From Mucilaginibacter straminoryzae (GTDB taxonomy: Bacteria > Bacteroidota > Bacteroidia > Sphingobacteriales > Sphingobacteriaceae): a stretch of DNA of 64,000 nt. The position numbers and the translations under genes are program-made. Positions 18,922-27,666 of the stretch are shown here, one piece after another. Position 1 is the first letter of the stretch, and each line of letters starts with the position of its first letter. The stretch covers positions 62,001 to 126,000 of the forward strand of contig NZ_JALJEJ010000007.1 in the NCBI RefSeq assembly GCF_022953055.1. Reading direction: 5' to 3'. Below the pieces are notes generated by a model. It made no database searches. It saw only the letters and a program-made list of their open reading frames with translations, and was not told the DNA's origin.

Positions 18922-20268
18922 ATGGCCAATAACTCAACCGAAAAAACCGAGCTAGAACGCGGACTTTCCCTTACCCAGGCAACCGCTATTAACATGATTG
19001 ATATGGTGGGCATCGGCCCGTTTGTAACCATGTCTTTAATAGTTGGCGCCATGAAGGGGCCGCAGTGCATTATTGCCTGGTTGCTGGGTGCGTTGCTTGC
19101 TTTTATGGATGGCTCTATATGGTCTGAAATGGGGGCAAAGTGGCCGATGGCGGGCGGTAGCTACGTATTCTTACAAAAGCTGTATGGTAAATGGGGGCGT
19201 ATGTTTGCTTTCCTGTTCATCTGGCAAACCACCATCCAGGCGCCGCTGGTGATTGCCAGCGGGGCGATAGGCTTCGCCCAATATCTTACTTACCTGGTAA
19301 AACTGACCGGATGGGAGCAGAAGATCGTAAGCGGGGCGCTGGTGTTGGTATTGGTAATGCTGCTTTACCGGAACATCCGTACCGTCGGCAAAATTTCGGT
19401 GGTGCTTTGGATTATCACCGGTGGAACCATTATCTGGCTTATTTTATCCGGTTTTAAAGATTTTAAACCAGCGCAGGTTTTTCATTTTTCCGATGATGCG
19501 TTCGACTTTACGCCGCTGTTTTTTGTTGGGCTCGGGCAGGCATCTTTAAAAACAATCTATTCTTTCCTGGGCTATTACAATGTATGCCACCTCGGTGCAG
19601 AAATTAAACAGCCGGAACGTAATATCCCGCGTAGTATTTTTATTTCGATAACAGGTATAGCGGTGCTGTACCTGGGGATGCAGATTATGGTTTTAGGCGT
19701 GTTACCCTGGCGAAAAGTAGCCGGGTCTGATTTTGTAGTAAGTATTTATTTCGAGCACTTGTATAACCCTACCGTGGCAAAAATAGCCACGGGTTTGGTG
19801 CTCATCATCGCACTGTCTTCGTTATTCTCGGTAACACTTGGTTATTCGCGCGTGCCCTACGCTGCGGCGATAGATGGTAACTTCTTCCCGGTTTTTGGTA
19901 AGGTACACGCTACTAAAAAATTCCCGCACGTTTCTTTGCTCATACTTTGTGCTTTTGCCTTTGTGTTCAGCTTATTGTTTAAGATGAAAGAAGTGATTAC
20001 CGCTATTGTGACCATGCGGATCTTAATTCAGTTCCTAGGGCAGTCGGTAGGGGTAATTTTGTGGCATTTAAACAAACCTACAGACGTACGCCCTTACAAA
20101 ATGTGGTTATTCCCGGTGCCTGCGATCATCGCCATTCTGGTGTGGTTATACATCCTTTTCACCAGCCCCGTGTTTTACATCGGTATTGCGTTTGGAATTA
20201 TTTTAAGCGGGCTGCTGCTTTATTTCTTATTGGTACGTAAGGCCCGATGGAACAAAAGCGGCGTATAG
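18922..20268 (+). CDS. APC superfamily amino acid permease
   Basis: 448 residues with about twelve membrane segments. The N-terminal LSLTQATAINMIDMVGIGPFVTM holds the APC substrate-binding loop of helix 1, and helix 6 is around SFLGYYNVCHLGAEIKQPERNIPRSIF. Transporters of this type exchange or symport amino acids or amines with protons across the inner membrane. It follows the sensor kinase by 70 bp with no terminator seen, so read-through is possible. Substrate unknown. Confidence 0.85.
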   Translation: MANNSTEKTELERGLSLTQATAINMIDMVGIGPFVTMSLIVGAMKGPQCIIAWLLGALLAFMDGSIWSEMGAKWPMAGGSYVFLQKLYGKWGRMFAFLFIWQTTIQAPLVIASGAIGFAQYLTYLVKLTGWEQKIVSGALVLVLVMLLYRNIRTVGKISVVLWIITGGTIIWLILSGFKDFKPAQVFHFSDDAFDFTPLFFVGLGQASLKTIYSFLGYYNVCHLGAEIKQPERNIPRSIFISITGIAVLYLGMQIMVLGVLPWRKVAGSDFVVSIYFEHLYNPTVAKIATGLVLIIALSSLFSVTLGYSRVPYAAAIDGNFFPVFGKVHATKKFPHVSLLILCAFAFVFSLLFKMKEVITAIVTMRILIQFLGQSVGVILWHLNKPTDVRPYKMWLFPVPAIIAILVWLYILFTSPVFYIGIAFGIILSGLLLYFLLVRKARWNKSGV

Positions 20269-20385
20269 ATTTTGCGCTTGCAAAACAAAAGCAGGTCTTA
20301 AACGCAGGAAGAGTTATCTTTTTGAAAACATTTTGAAGGCGAACACGCTTTACATTTATCTATCCGTTAATACGGTAATTTGAAG

Positions 20386-21675
20386 ATGTTTAAGTATTTG
20401 AGCCGCCTATTTCCGCTGATTTGTTTTTTACTGATCTGCCAACAAAAAGCTAATGCCTACGCGGTACTTGCCCACGAAGCAATTATCGATGCCTGCTGGG
20501 CTACTAAATTAAAGCCCATGCTGCTGAAGCGTTTTCCAAATACGCCAGATTCGTCTTTACGTGTGGCGCATTCTTATGCTTATGGCGGTAGCCTGGTGGC
20601 CGATATGGGCTATATGCCTATGGGCAGCATGGAGTTTAGTGATTTGCTGCACTACGTTCGCAGCGGCGATTTTGTTGTTGCCCTTTTAAAGGAGGCACAG
20701 AACATTAACGAGTATGCTTTTGCTCTGGGCGCTTTATCTCATTACGTGGCAGATGAGTACGGCCACTCCAGGGCCACAAACCTGACCGTACCAATCATTT
20801 ACGAAAAGCTTCAAAAAAAATACGGCAACTTTGTTACTTATGCAGATGACCACGTTTCCCATAGCCGTGTAGAGTTTTCTTTTGATGTTTTACAGGTAGC
20901 ACGGGGAAATTATAATCCGGATGCTTATCATGATTTTATTGGCTTTAATGTATCTAAGCCAGTACTCGAGCGGGCTTTTCTTCGTACATACGGGCAGCAT
21001 ATCGATGATCTGTTCGGCAATTTTGAAAGCTCTGTTGCTACCATGCGCTGGGGTGTGAACAAGCTTTTTCCTACACTGATCAAACGTACCTGGAAATCTG
21101 AAAAGGATACGATTATGAAGCGGCAGCCTGGCATTACAGCCAGGAAATTCAAGTACAAAATGAATAAACACCAATACCACCGCGAGTTTGGCAAGGAGCA
21201 TGAACGGCCAGGTTTTTGGGCAAGTGTTACTACGTTCTTAATTCATGTACTGCCGAAAGTTGGCCCGCTTAAAACGTTGAAATATGTAGATCCGGGGCAG
21301 AAGGGCGAAGCGCTTTTTGTTAAATCCTTCGATACTATCCTGGTTAACTATAGCACCTATTTGCAACAATGCGAACAGCCGGGTTTCAAACTGAAGGATA
21401 TTGATTTCGATACCGGCCGTAAAACTTCTCCCGGTGAATATCCGCTTGCGGACCAGGCCTATGCTGCTCTGATTCTTAAATTAAAAGATCTGGATTTTAA
21501 ATACATCACCCCCGAACTGAAACAACACCTGTTGGATTATTGCAAAGATCCGGCCCGGATTTGCGGCCATAAACGATACCCTGTAGATAGCAATAAGTTT
21601 AACGAAGCGCTTGCGTTACTAAAACAGTCTAAGCCGGCAGAACAACAATTGATCGGCAATCTGACAGAAAAATAA
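20386..21675 (+). CDS. Secreted zinc-dependent phospholipase C-like protein
   Basis: 429 residues. The ATG at 20386 is preferred to a TTG six bases upstream. A signal peptide (YLSRLFPLICFLLICQQKANA) is followed by AVLAHEAIIDACW, a His/Asp-containing start as in the zinc-dependent phospholipase C/S1-P1 nuclease fold. Further likely zinc ligands lie in LRVAHSYAYGGSLVADMGY, FSDLLHYVRSGDFV, LGALSHYVADEYGHSRATN and YADDHVSHSRVEFSFD. Relatives hydrolyse phospholipids or other phosphoesters outside the cell; activity here is inferred from family. Residues after about 230 are not recognised. It has no obvious operon partner. Confidence 0.8.
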   Translation: MFKYLSRLFPLICFLLICQQKANAYAVLAHEAIIDACWATKLKPMLLKRFPNTPDSSLRVAHSYAYGGSLVADMGYMPMGSMEFSDLLHYVRSGDFVVALLKEAQNINEYAFALGALSHYVADEYGHSRATNLTVPIIYEKLQKKYGNFVTYADDHVSHSRVEFSFDVLQVARGNYNPDAYHDFIGFNVSKPVLERAFLRTYGQHIDDLFGNFESSVATMRWGVNKLFPTLIKRTWKSEKDTIMKRQPGITARKFKYKMNKHQYHREFGKEHERPGFWASVTTFLIHVLPKVGPLKTLKYVDPGQKGEALFVKSFDTILVNYSTYLQQCEQPGFKLKDIDFDTGRKTSPGEYPLADQAYAALILKLKDLDFKYITPELKQHLLDYCKDPARICGHKRYPVDSNKFNEALALLKQSKPAEQQLIGNLTEK

Positions 21676-22162
21676 TCATCCCGTTTTCACTTAAACAGTA
21701 AGTGCTGAATAAATCATTATTTCTTATTGATTTAAAATTGTCTTATTTTTTCTTTTCGCTTTAAGTTGCTGCAACCAAATCTGATAATTCCGGTATAAAG
21801 ACCAAGAACATACCGTGTTTTCACGGTGCTGTCGCCCCAAACTTTGCTGTTACTTTGAGTTAAGTATTTAATACTTCAACGCAAAAAAAATGCTTTGAAT
21901 TATTGGAATACTTACAGGAAGAATTTTATAACAATAGAATAATAAAGGCGGCTACGGCTTAGAAGAATATTACAGCCAGTTTCGGTTATATCCGGGTTTT
22001 AAGCTACACTACAGTTTGTTTAAATTTAGTTTAGTTAATTTTATCACAAAGAACCAGCTCTTTTACTATTACAAATATTATCGCTAAAACGCCTCAAACC
22101 TTGAGCCGGAATAACCGAAACTGGCATTTTTTAAACCGAAGCAACCGAAAGATAAATTGCAG
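21676..22162. other. 487-bp non-coding region with a separated inverted repeat
   Basis: I see no gene here. A small hairpin CCGTG-TTTT-CACGG lies near 21812-21825 and a near-palindrome AAGTATTTAATACTT near 21862. The main structure is the inverted repeat pair described separately (21975-21995 and 22106-22125). The region is AT-rich and probably holds the promoter of the small gene at 22163. Confidence 0.5.
21975..22125. repeat. 20-bp inverted repeats flanking about 110 bp (possible invertible segment)
   Basis: The left arm at 21975-21995 begins GCCAGTTTCGGTTAT and ends ATCCGG. The right arm at 22106-22125 (CCGGAATAACCGAAACTGGC) is its reverse complement except for one extra A on the left. 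The arms enclose 110 AT-rich bases without an ORF, 38 bp before a small gene. This is the size and layout of phase-variable promoters in Bacteroidota, but no recombinase is nearby. A long-range RNA hairpin or remnants of a small mobile element are alternatives. Confidence 0.6.
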
Positions 22163-22393
22163 ATGCAATACTTTATGACGGGTTGGATTACAGTACACAT
22201 ACAAAAGGACGGTGTTAGCGCACCAACATTAGTTAATCTTCGCAACGTTACCCATATAAAAAATATTGGTGGAACAGGCAACGGTGGAAAAACGCATATC
22301 TTCTTCAATACCGCTACTGCTGATAACCAGCGGGTGATCAATTGCGCCGAAGATCTGGAAACGGTAATGCGGCTGATACGGGAAGCCTGCTAA
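22163..22393 (+). CDS. Small conserved-looking protein of unknown function (FlbD-like pattern)
   Basis: 76 residues, starting MQYFMTGWITVHI; a TTG six bases upstream is less likely. There is no signal peptide or membrane segment. The pattern of a short beta strand, then LVNLRNVTHIKNI, a Gly-rich turn, HIFFNTATADNQRVINC and a terminal helix EDLETVMRLIREA resembles the small FlbD/YlzI type proteins, but this is a by-eye fold-pattern guess. It lies alone on the plus strand behind the inverted repeats. No function is assigned. Confidence 0.6.
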   Translation: MQYFMTGWITVHIQKDGVSAPTLVNLRNVTHIKNIGGTGNGGKTHIFFNTATADNQRVINCAEDLETVMRLIREAC

Positions 22394-22430
22394 TCACGGG
22401 ATTAACTTAAACAGCACCCCCGGCTGTTAC

Positions 22431-22625
22431 TTAATTGTCTAAAGTCATCAGCGTTGCAAAGATCATGCTCACACCTATCAGTATAAAAATAATGGAAAGG
22501 GTGTAAAGCTTTATGTTTTTGGTTCCGGATTTTCTCGACTGTTTCAGGATGTATTTGAACAGCCATATTCCAAAAATTAAAGTAAAAGAACCTAACAGCA
22601 ATTCGGCAAAAAAATCTAATGTCAT
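22431..22625 (-). CDS. Small membrane protein with two transmembrane helices
   Basis: 64 residues: helix 1 (ELLLGSFTLIFGIWLFKYIL), a positively charged loop (KQSRKSGTKNIK) and helix 2 (LYTLSIIFILIGVSMIFATLMTL). The two well-formed helices with a Lys/Arg-rich cytoplasmic loop argue for a real gene. Function unknown. It converges with the plus-strand gene at 22163 and has a possible AACAGC/GCTGTT hairpin (22411-22429) after its stop. Confidence 0.6.
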   Translation of the reverse strand: MTLDFFAELLLGSFTLIFGIWLFKYILKQSRKSGTKNIKLYTLSIIFILIGVSMIFATLMTLDN

Positions 22626-22705
22626 ATCGGCTATAAAAATCAGGTAAAAAATGTATCGTCTTTTACTTTTAATAATATTAAAAGCGCAATAAAGGTGATA
22701 TTAAA

Positions 22706-22743
22706 ATTGCATTCTATCAAAAAAATAACTGATAGAATGCAAT
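22706..22743 (-). terminator. Terminator of the metal-uptake operon
   Basis: A perfect 14-bp stem, ATTGCATTCTATCA / TGATAGAATGCAAT, with a 10-base AT loop lies 20 bp after the lipoprotein stop. On the minus strand it is followed by TTTTAATATC. It ends the TonB/PepSY/lipoprotein transcript. Confidence 0.8.
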
Positions 22744-22763
22744 TATATTGTTTTGAGAAATAT

Positions 22764-22961
22764 TTAATTCTTCTCTACTAAATCCATACCACATTTGGGG
22801 CAAGTGCCCGGTTTGTCTTCGCATACAGACGCATGCATGGTGCAGGTGTATTTACATAGCTTTTGCTGATGTTTATCCTGCGAAGAAGATTGTTGCGTGG
22901 TATGTTTACTCTCACACGCTGAAAGCGCCATAACCAGGCAAATAATAATTATTCTTTTCAT
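22764..22961 (-). CDS. Small lipoprotein with a heavy-metal-binding domain
   Basis: 65 residues. A lipoprotein signal (MKRIIIICLVMALSAC) is followed by a His/Gln/Ser linker and the motif YTCTMHASVCEDKPGTCPKCGMDL. This is the heavy-metal-binding domain (usual form YTCPMHP...PGxCPKCGMxL) found in CusB-like and copper-handling proteins. I placed the start at 22961, since the upstream extension would overlap the preceding gene. It follows the PepSY gene by 4 bp and so is translated with it. The domain suggests copper or a similar soft metal, or metal donation to the TonB-linked system. Confidence 0.85.
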   Translation of the reverse strand: MKRIIIICLVMALSACESKHTTQQSSSQDKHQQKLCKYTCTMHASVCEDKPGTCPKCGMDLVEKN

Positions 22962-22965
22962 CTTT

Positions 22966-24402
22966 TTACTTTTTAATATATGCGGCGAAACCGAACAAGG
23001 CCACAACCAATATGCCCAACGCAGATAGTATGCTTACAATGTCGCGGATATCTTTACCTGCCCAGGCCATCCCGAAGAATTTGTGCAGAAAGATAAAAGA
23101 TAAACCTTCCGCCCGATCCAGGCTTCCCACTTTGGTACTCAATTGGCCGGTAGCCGTCTCGATGTACCAATTCTCGCGCCCAAAGCTAACCCGTTGAACC
23201 GGCAGGCGCTTATTGATGAAACCATATTCGTTGTTAAAATTCTTAATCAATTTTACCGAATCGGGCTTTAGCTTCGTTCCGCTGTACCACTGGGTCAGGA
23301 ATGTTGCGAAATGCTCGTCGCCGTTTGCGAGCAACTCTCCGGTTTGAGCATTGATATAAGCTGTTTTTTTGTGCGAATCCAATACCTGGTAATAGATCTG
23401 GTTATCAAGCTTAACAAGGCCGATACGGTTAATAGTGCTGTCCGGAATTGGTAAGTGCAGGTTTGAAACCTTTAGTTCATTTGTATTAATGGATTGCTTA
23501 AAAGGTCTTGGCTGCGGTTTGCCTCCACTCATCTTTACTGCGATGTGAAAGGCAGCACTCATTAGGAAACAAAACATTACCAATGAGATAGCCAGTCCAA
23601 GTTTGCGGTGAATGCGTTGAAAATACCGACTGTCGGGTTTGTTCGAATGGCTCCGTCGTTGTGCGATGTCTTTAAAGCGTTTCCACAAGAAACCATAAAC
23701 AACCAATCCCGTCACCATGGCTGTTAGCATCACCACAACCGTTACTAGTAACACCATTAGCCTGAAGTTTTCGCCTGCTATATCTCTTAAGAATTGCCAG
23801 GTGTGGAACTCTTCAAATAAACCGAGTAACACTTTACGGGTGTTGTTATTAAAGGTAGCCAGCCTGTTTTGCGCAGTTTCTACATAAACCACCATGCCGT
23901 CGTTTCTGTCAAAAGCTACCCGCCATACGGGTAGCAAATGATTAATAGGTTGGTACTGGCTGTCAAATTGCGTCTGCAGGGTGATTCTTTTTACAGGCGC
24001 GGTTTGGTCTTGCAGGAAATACCTTGCTAAAAAGACCCCGTAAGCCCTATCGCCGTCTTTTAAAACTGCGCCATTATCAGCATTAAGATACCTGTAGCTG
24101 CTATCTGGCATTAATACCTGGTACCAGGTGGTTTTATTGAAACTAACCAGGCGGAAATTAATGAACCGGTCAATCTTGCTTTTTTGTAGTACCGTTGTAA
24201 GATCGAGCTTTGGCTGCAATTGCTGCATGTTTAAAGGCTTGAAGCTTTCTTTCGCAATACTTGGCCTGAACCAGTTAGACATAAACGGGTGCGAAAGGCC
24301 GCTTAACGTCCAGCTGATGATTGGAATCAGCGCAAGCAGGCCGGCAAACCGGTGCAGGTTGTAGAACCTTTTACGCCAGGTGTGTGGTGTTGATGACGAC
24401 AT
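22966..24402 (-). CDS. PepSY-associated transmembrane protein (PiuB-like)
   Basis: 478 residues with four membrane helices (about 16-36, 208-235, 270-292 and 455-476) and two large periplasmic regions containing PepSY-like repeats (YRYLNADNGAVLKDGDRAYGVFLARYFL; AYINAQTGELLANGDEHFATFLTQW). The start WRKRFYNLHRFAGLLALIPIISWTLSGL is typical of the PiuB/FecR-linked PepSY family, which includes periplasmic metal or flavin reductases working with TonB receptors. The gene begins 3 bp after the TonB receptor stop. It probably reduces or releases a metal delivered through the receptor. Confidence 0.85.
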   Translation of the reverse strand: MSSSTPHTWRKRFYNLHRFAGLLALIPIISWTLSGLSHPFMSNWFRPSIAKESFKPLNMQQLQPKLDLTTVLQKSKIDRFINFRLVSFNKTTWYQVLMPDSSYRYLNADNGAVLKDGDRAYGVFLARYFLQDQTAPVKRITLQTQFDSQYQPINHLLPVWRVAFDRNDGMVVYVETAQNRLATFNNNTRKVLLGLFEEFHTWQFLRDIAGENFRLMVLLVTVVVMLTAMVTGLVVYGFLWKRFKDIAQRRSHSNKPDSRYFQRIHRKLGLAISLVMFCFLMSAAFHIAVKMSGGKPQPRPFKQSINTNELKVSNLHLPIPDSTINRIGLVKLDNQIYYQVLDSHKKTAYINAQTGELLANGDEHFATFLTQWYSGTKLKPDSVKLIKNFNNEYGFINKRLPVQRVSFGRENWYIETATGQLSTKVGSLDRAEGLSFIFLHKFFGMAWAGKDIRDIVSILSALGILVVALFGFAAYIKK

Positions 24403-24405
24403 AGT

Positions 24406-26730
24406 TTAATATTTCGAAAAATTATAACTTAATCCGATGGTATATATCCGGGGAGGGGCTGCATTGTAGGTGTCACCGTATTGATTACTGGTAACAGTAG
24501 TTGCATACAATTTATTGGTCAGGTTTAAAACGTTCAACCATACCGATACACCCTTCAGCGCAAGTGTTTTAAACTGGTAACCTGTCCTGAGATTAAAAAT
24601 ATCATAACCGTTGTACGTTTTAGTATTGCCCGGGTCTGTATAATACTTATCTATATGTTGCCATTCCGGTGCTATGCGAAAGCCCGGTATAAAAGAAGGC
24701 TTCCAGGTAATTTCGCTATTAGCGATCCAGGCAGGGGCATTGCTCATGCGGTTGCCATTATACACAATAGTGTAACTTCCTGTTTTCCCGGTCCGTACTT
24801 CGCTGTAATCCACATAAGTATGTCGCGCATTAGTGCCGCTGAAGCGGAAGCTAAGCTGTTGCACCGGGGCGAGCAGTAAAGTGTATTCTACACCCAAATG
24901 GCGTGTAGCACCGGCGTTTAGGTTTTGTGTGGTGTTATCGGGTAGCAATTGGCTGATAATCTCGTTCTTTCCTTCCAGATCAAACAAGCTTGCTTCCATA
25001 TAAAATTTATGTTGCCAGCCGGTTAACCATCCGCCCAATTCGTAATTGTTAAAAGTAGCTTCTTTAAGCGGGGCAAGTTGCCGCGAGCTGTACAGGCTGC
25101 TGGTTTCAGGTGGCTGAAAACCTACACTGTAATTGCCGTAAAAGCCGGTATTTGCGTTGATGTTGTAGGTAAAACCTATTTTGGGTGCTAATACATCAAA
25201 ATTATTGGTCTCTTGCTGTTTGTATTTGGTATTAGAAGGAGGGAGCCCGTTAATGAAATCGTAATGCACGCGGTCATAGCGCAGGCCGGCGACAATGCGT
25301 AATGGTTCCCATGGCTTAATCTCGTATTGTGTATAAGCGGCAGTATTAAATAGTTTTATACGGTAATCGTCCAGGTACTGGCCGGTGTTGCTATAGCCGG
25401 TATAAAAATTATTAGCCACATCTTTTTGAATACTTAATGCCTGCGCATAAAAAGAGCTGGGGCTGTCGTCGATGTAAACGCCCGCGATCAGCCTCGAATG
25501 CAGAAAGTCGAAATCTGTACGATGTTGTGCCAGAACACCGAAGCTGTGAAAGCGTTGATCATTTACCTGTCCGTTAGAACTGAGGTATTGTCCAGCGCTG
25601 TTACGTACATCGGCAATGAAGTAACTGGGAAGTTGTGCGGTGGAATTATGCCGGTAAAATGCGGTAATAAAAGTACTGCTGGCCTGGCTCCAGGTGTGAT
25701 CTAACCGCACACTGCTGCGAAGTGCGTCAACCTTACGATAAGTAAAGCGTTGGTTGCTGCCATAGCTGCGGCTGATAAAGTGGTTATAATCTAAAGATCC
25801 GGGCGTTTGGGTATTCAGGTAATTATAACTTGCAGAAGCCGTCAGCCTGGTATTATTGGTGAAATCATAAGTGGATTTTAAGTTGCCGGAATACTTGTTG
25901 TAGTTAGAATAATCCTGCCAGGCATTGTTTTGGTCGGTAAGGTAACCCCCGGCATAAAATCCGAATTTACCAGCGGTAAAGCCGCCAGAAGCATCTACCC
26001 GGCGATAATGGTAATTATCGCCCTGGACAGCAAAATTACCTGCATAACCGGTGGGCGGCCCCTGGCTGATGAAATTTATTGCGCCGCCAATTGCATTACT
26101 TCCATACAAAGAAGACGCCGGGCCTTTAATCACTTCGATATCCTTTACACCGCTCATATTGATCTCATAGAGCGAGTTATGGTTAAAGATGCCGGTAGGT
26201 CGAATGGGAAGGCCATCTTCCATATACAGGTAAAGCGCGTTATAAGTGATCGGCTGCCGGATAGCCATGGTATGTTGTTCGTTACCAAGATCCACCATGT
26301 AAACGCCTGAAACCTTATTTAATAATTGGTAAAGGGCAGTTGCTTTAGTGTCCTGGATTTGGGTTTGGCTGATCTTGGTAATGGCTACCGGTGCGTCGTG
26401 CCGAAGTTGCTTTTCACGGCTTGCACTCACTACCACGGGTTGCAGATCTAATGAAGAGGGTTGCAACGCTGCGTGTATGCCAGTGGCGGATTTTACCTCG
26501 ATAGCCTGGCTTGTATAACCGACCATGGAAAAATGCAGGATCTTGGCAGATTGGATATGGAATTTGCCATGTTGATCTGTGATGGCGCCTTGTGAACTTG
26601 TTTCAGTGCTGACTGACACGCCGGGAAGTGGTTCGTGGGTTAAGGCATCAGTAACTATACCGGTTACAGTTTGTGCAAAAAGAATGCACGGCATTAATAG
26701 ATAAATTATTGCGAATAAAAAACGTTTCAT
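24406..26730 (-). CDS. TonB-dependent receptor (metal or metallophore uptake)
   Basis: 774 residues. A signal peptide (to about 20) is followed by a carboxypeptidase-regulatory-like beta sandwich (VTGIVTDALTHEPLPGVSVST), a TonB-box-like LDLQPVVVSASREKQL, the plug domain (VEVIKGPASSLYGSNAIGGAINFIS near residues 200-220) and a 22-strand-type barrel ending in Phe/Tyr-rich strands. Co-transcription with the PepSY protein and heavy-metal lipoprotein points to uptake of a metal or metallophore, with copper or iron most likely. There is no SusD partner, so a glycan is unlikely. Confidence 0.9.
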   Translation of the reverse strand: MKRFLFAIIYLLMPCILFAQTVTGIVTDALTHEPLPGVSVSTETSSQGAITDQHGKFHIQSAKILHFSMVGYTSQAIEVKSATGIHAALQPSSLDLQPVVVSASREKQLRHDAPVAITKISQTQIQDTKATALYQLLNKVSGVYMVDLGNEQHTMAIRQPITYNALYLYMEDGLPIRPTGIFNHNSLYEINMSGVKDIEVIKGPASSLYGSNAIGGAINFISQGPPTGYAGNFAVQGDNYHYRRVDASGGFTAGKFGFYAGGYLTDQNNAWQDYSNYNKYSGNLKSTYDFTNNTRLTASASYNYLNTQTPGSLDYNHFISRSYGSNQRFTYRKVDALRSSVRLDHTWSQASSTFITAFYRHNSTAQLPSYFIADVRNSAGQYLSSNGQVNDQRFHSFGVLAQHRTDFDFLHSRLIAGVYIDDSPSSFYAQALSIQKDVANNFYTGYSNTGQYLDDYRIKLFNTAAYTQYEIKPWEPLRIVAGLRYDRVHYDFINGLPPSNTKYKQQETNNFDVLAPKIGFTYNINANTGFYGNYSVGFQPPETSSLYSSRQLAPLKEATFNNYELGGWLTGWQHKFYMEASLFDLEGKNEIISQLLPDNTTQNLNAGATRHLGVEYTLLLAPVQQLSFRFSGTNARHTYVDYSEVRTGKTGSYTIVYNGNRMSNAPAWIANSEITWKPSFIPGFRIAPEWQHIDKYYTDPGNTKTYNGYDIFNLRTGYQFKTLALKGVSVWLNVLNLTNKLYATTVTSNQYGDTYNAAPPRIYTIGLSYNFSKY

Positions 26731-26834
26731 AAAAGAGGTTTAGGCCTGATCCGTAAAGGAACAAGCAAATGAGTGCCACAAAGCATAATAAGCTATGTAG
26801 GGCAAATGATTAAATAAAATAAAGGATGGAAACG

Positions 26835-27203
26835 TTAGGCCTGTGGAGGCTGGAAGATGGTAAGGTGGGCGTCCGGCAGGTGAATAGGCCTTTCCGGAAC
26901 AAATAGCGTGCGGGTTGGCTGTACTACAAAAGTCAGTTCGGCGGTAGCTGCAAAATAAGGTGTTTGCAGATTGTTCTTCAGATTTTCGCGTTCAGCGGCT
27001 TTTTCTTTTTCAGCAGCCTGCTTCAGCTTTTTCATCAGGTAACACTTGCCATTACAATGCAGCCAGGGTCTGTTTTTGTTGATACAAAATTTAGCTGCAA
27101 TGTATTTCTGATTGTAGTTGAAACCCGCAACGGTAATGTACTGCGAAAACTGGGTACATAGTAAACCCAGTAAAAGCAAATATCCGATAATGCGGTTTTT
27201 CAT
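26835..27203 (-). CDS. Small exported Cys-containing protein upstream of the TonB receptor
   Basis: 122 residues from MKNRIIGYLLLLGLLCTQ; an ATG nine bases upstream is possible. After one hydrophobic segment comes KFCINKNRPWLHCNGKCYLMKKLKQAAEKEK, with three conserved-looking Cys, then a charged coiled-coil-like stretch and a Pro-rich tail. I recall this Cys/NGKC pattern from small Bacteroidota proteins beside TonB metal receptors, but I cannot name a family. It is 104 bp before the receptor on the same strand, so it may be the first gene of the metal operon. Confidence 0.7.
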   Translation of the reverse strand: MKNRIIGYLLLLGLLCTQFSQYITVAGFNYNQKYIAAKFCINKNRPWLHCNGKCYLMKKLKQAAEKEKAAERENLKNNLQTPYFAATAELTFVVQPTRTLFVPERPIHLPDAHLTIFQPPQA

Positions 27204-27223
27204 TTGCCGCAAAAATAAGAAAA

Positions 27224-27271
27224 AGCCCGATATACTAACTGGAAATTTGTATGCCAGTTGATATACCGGGC
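27224..27271 (-). terminator. Terminator of the small membrane-protein gene
   Basis: AGCCCGATATACTAACTGG pairs with CCAGTTGATATACCGGGCT (19 bp, a few G-U or mismatched pairs). On the minus strand it runs into TTTTTCTTATTTTTG. It begins 8 bp after the stop of the ORF at 27280-27438 and also lies just before the next gene, so it could attenuate read-through into the metal operon. Confidence 0.75.
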
Positions 27272-27279
27272 TGAAATTT

Positions 27280-27438
27280 TTATCTGCTGTCTTTAGTTAA
27301 ATCAGCAGTCATCGCTTTCGCCGGAAGGTTCCTGGCAACTAACCTGGCCTCGTGCGGCTTGTGGCGATAAGCTTCTATCCCAATGGCGGTCACCGCTGCC
27401 GCAAGATAGAGAAATACGATAGTTCTCTTGAATAGCAT
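27280..27438 (-). CDS. Small putative membrane protein (52 residues)
   Basis: An ORF of 52 codons: LFKRTIVFLYLAAAVTAIGI forms one likely N-terminal membrane anchor or signal, followed by a His/Arg-rich basic stretch (AYRHKPHEARLVARNLPAKA). A strong terminator hairpin right after the stop supports it as an expressed unit. I do not recognise a family. It could be a short membrane-bound regulator or simply unannotated; confidence is moderate because of the length. Confidence 0.5.
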   Translation of the reverse strand: MLFKRTIVFLYLAAAVTAIGIEAYRHKPHEARLVARNLPAKAMTADLTKDSR

Positions 27439-27666
27439 CTCAATAGTTTTAAATTTAGTTTAAGGGAACTGCAATTTAATAAATACGATATGCTTTTGCA
27501 AGTGATTTTACCTGCTATTGTAAATAAAAATAAGTAAACGTTAACTGTGTGTTATTCTTTGTAAGGTGTCCTGTGTGAGACGATAATGAATTTGCGTTTT
27601 ACGCTAAGTGGAAGGAATTTACCCTGACGGTTTTGAGGGTTATGCCTCGCTTCGAGATGGTTAAAT

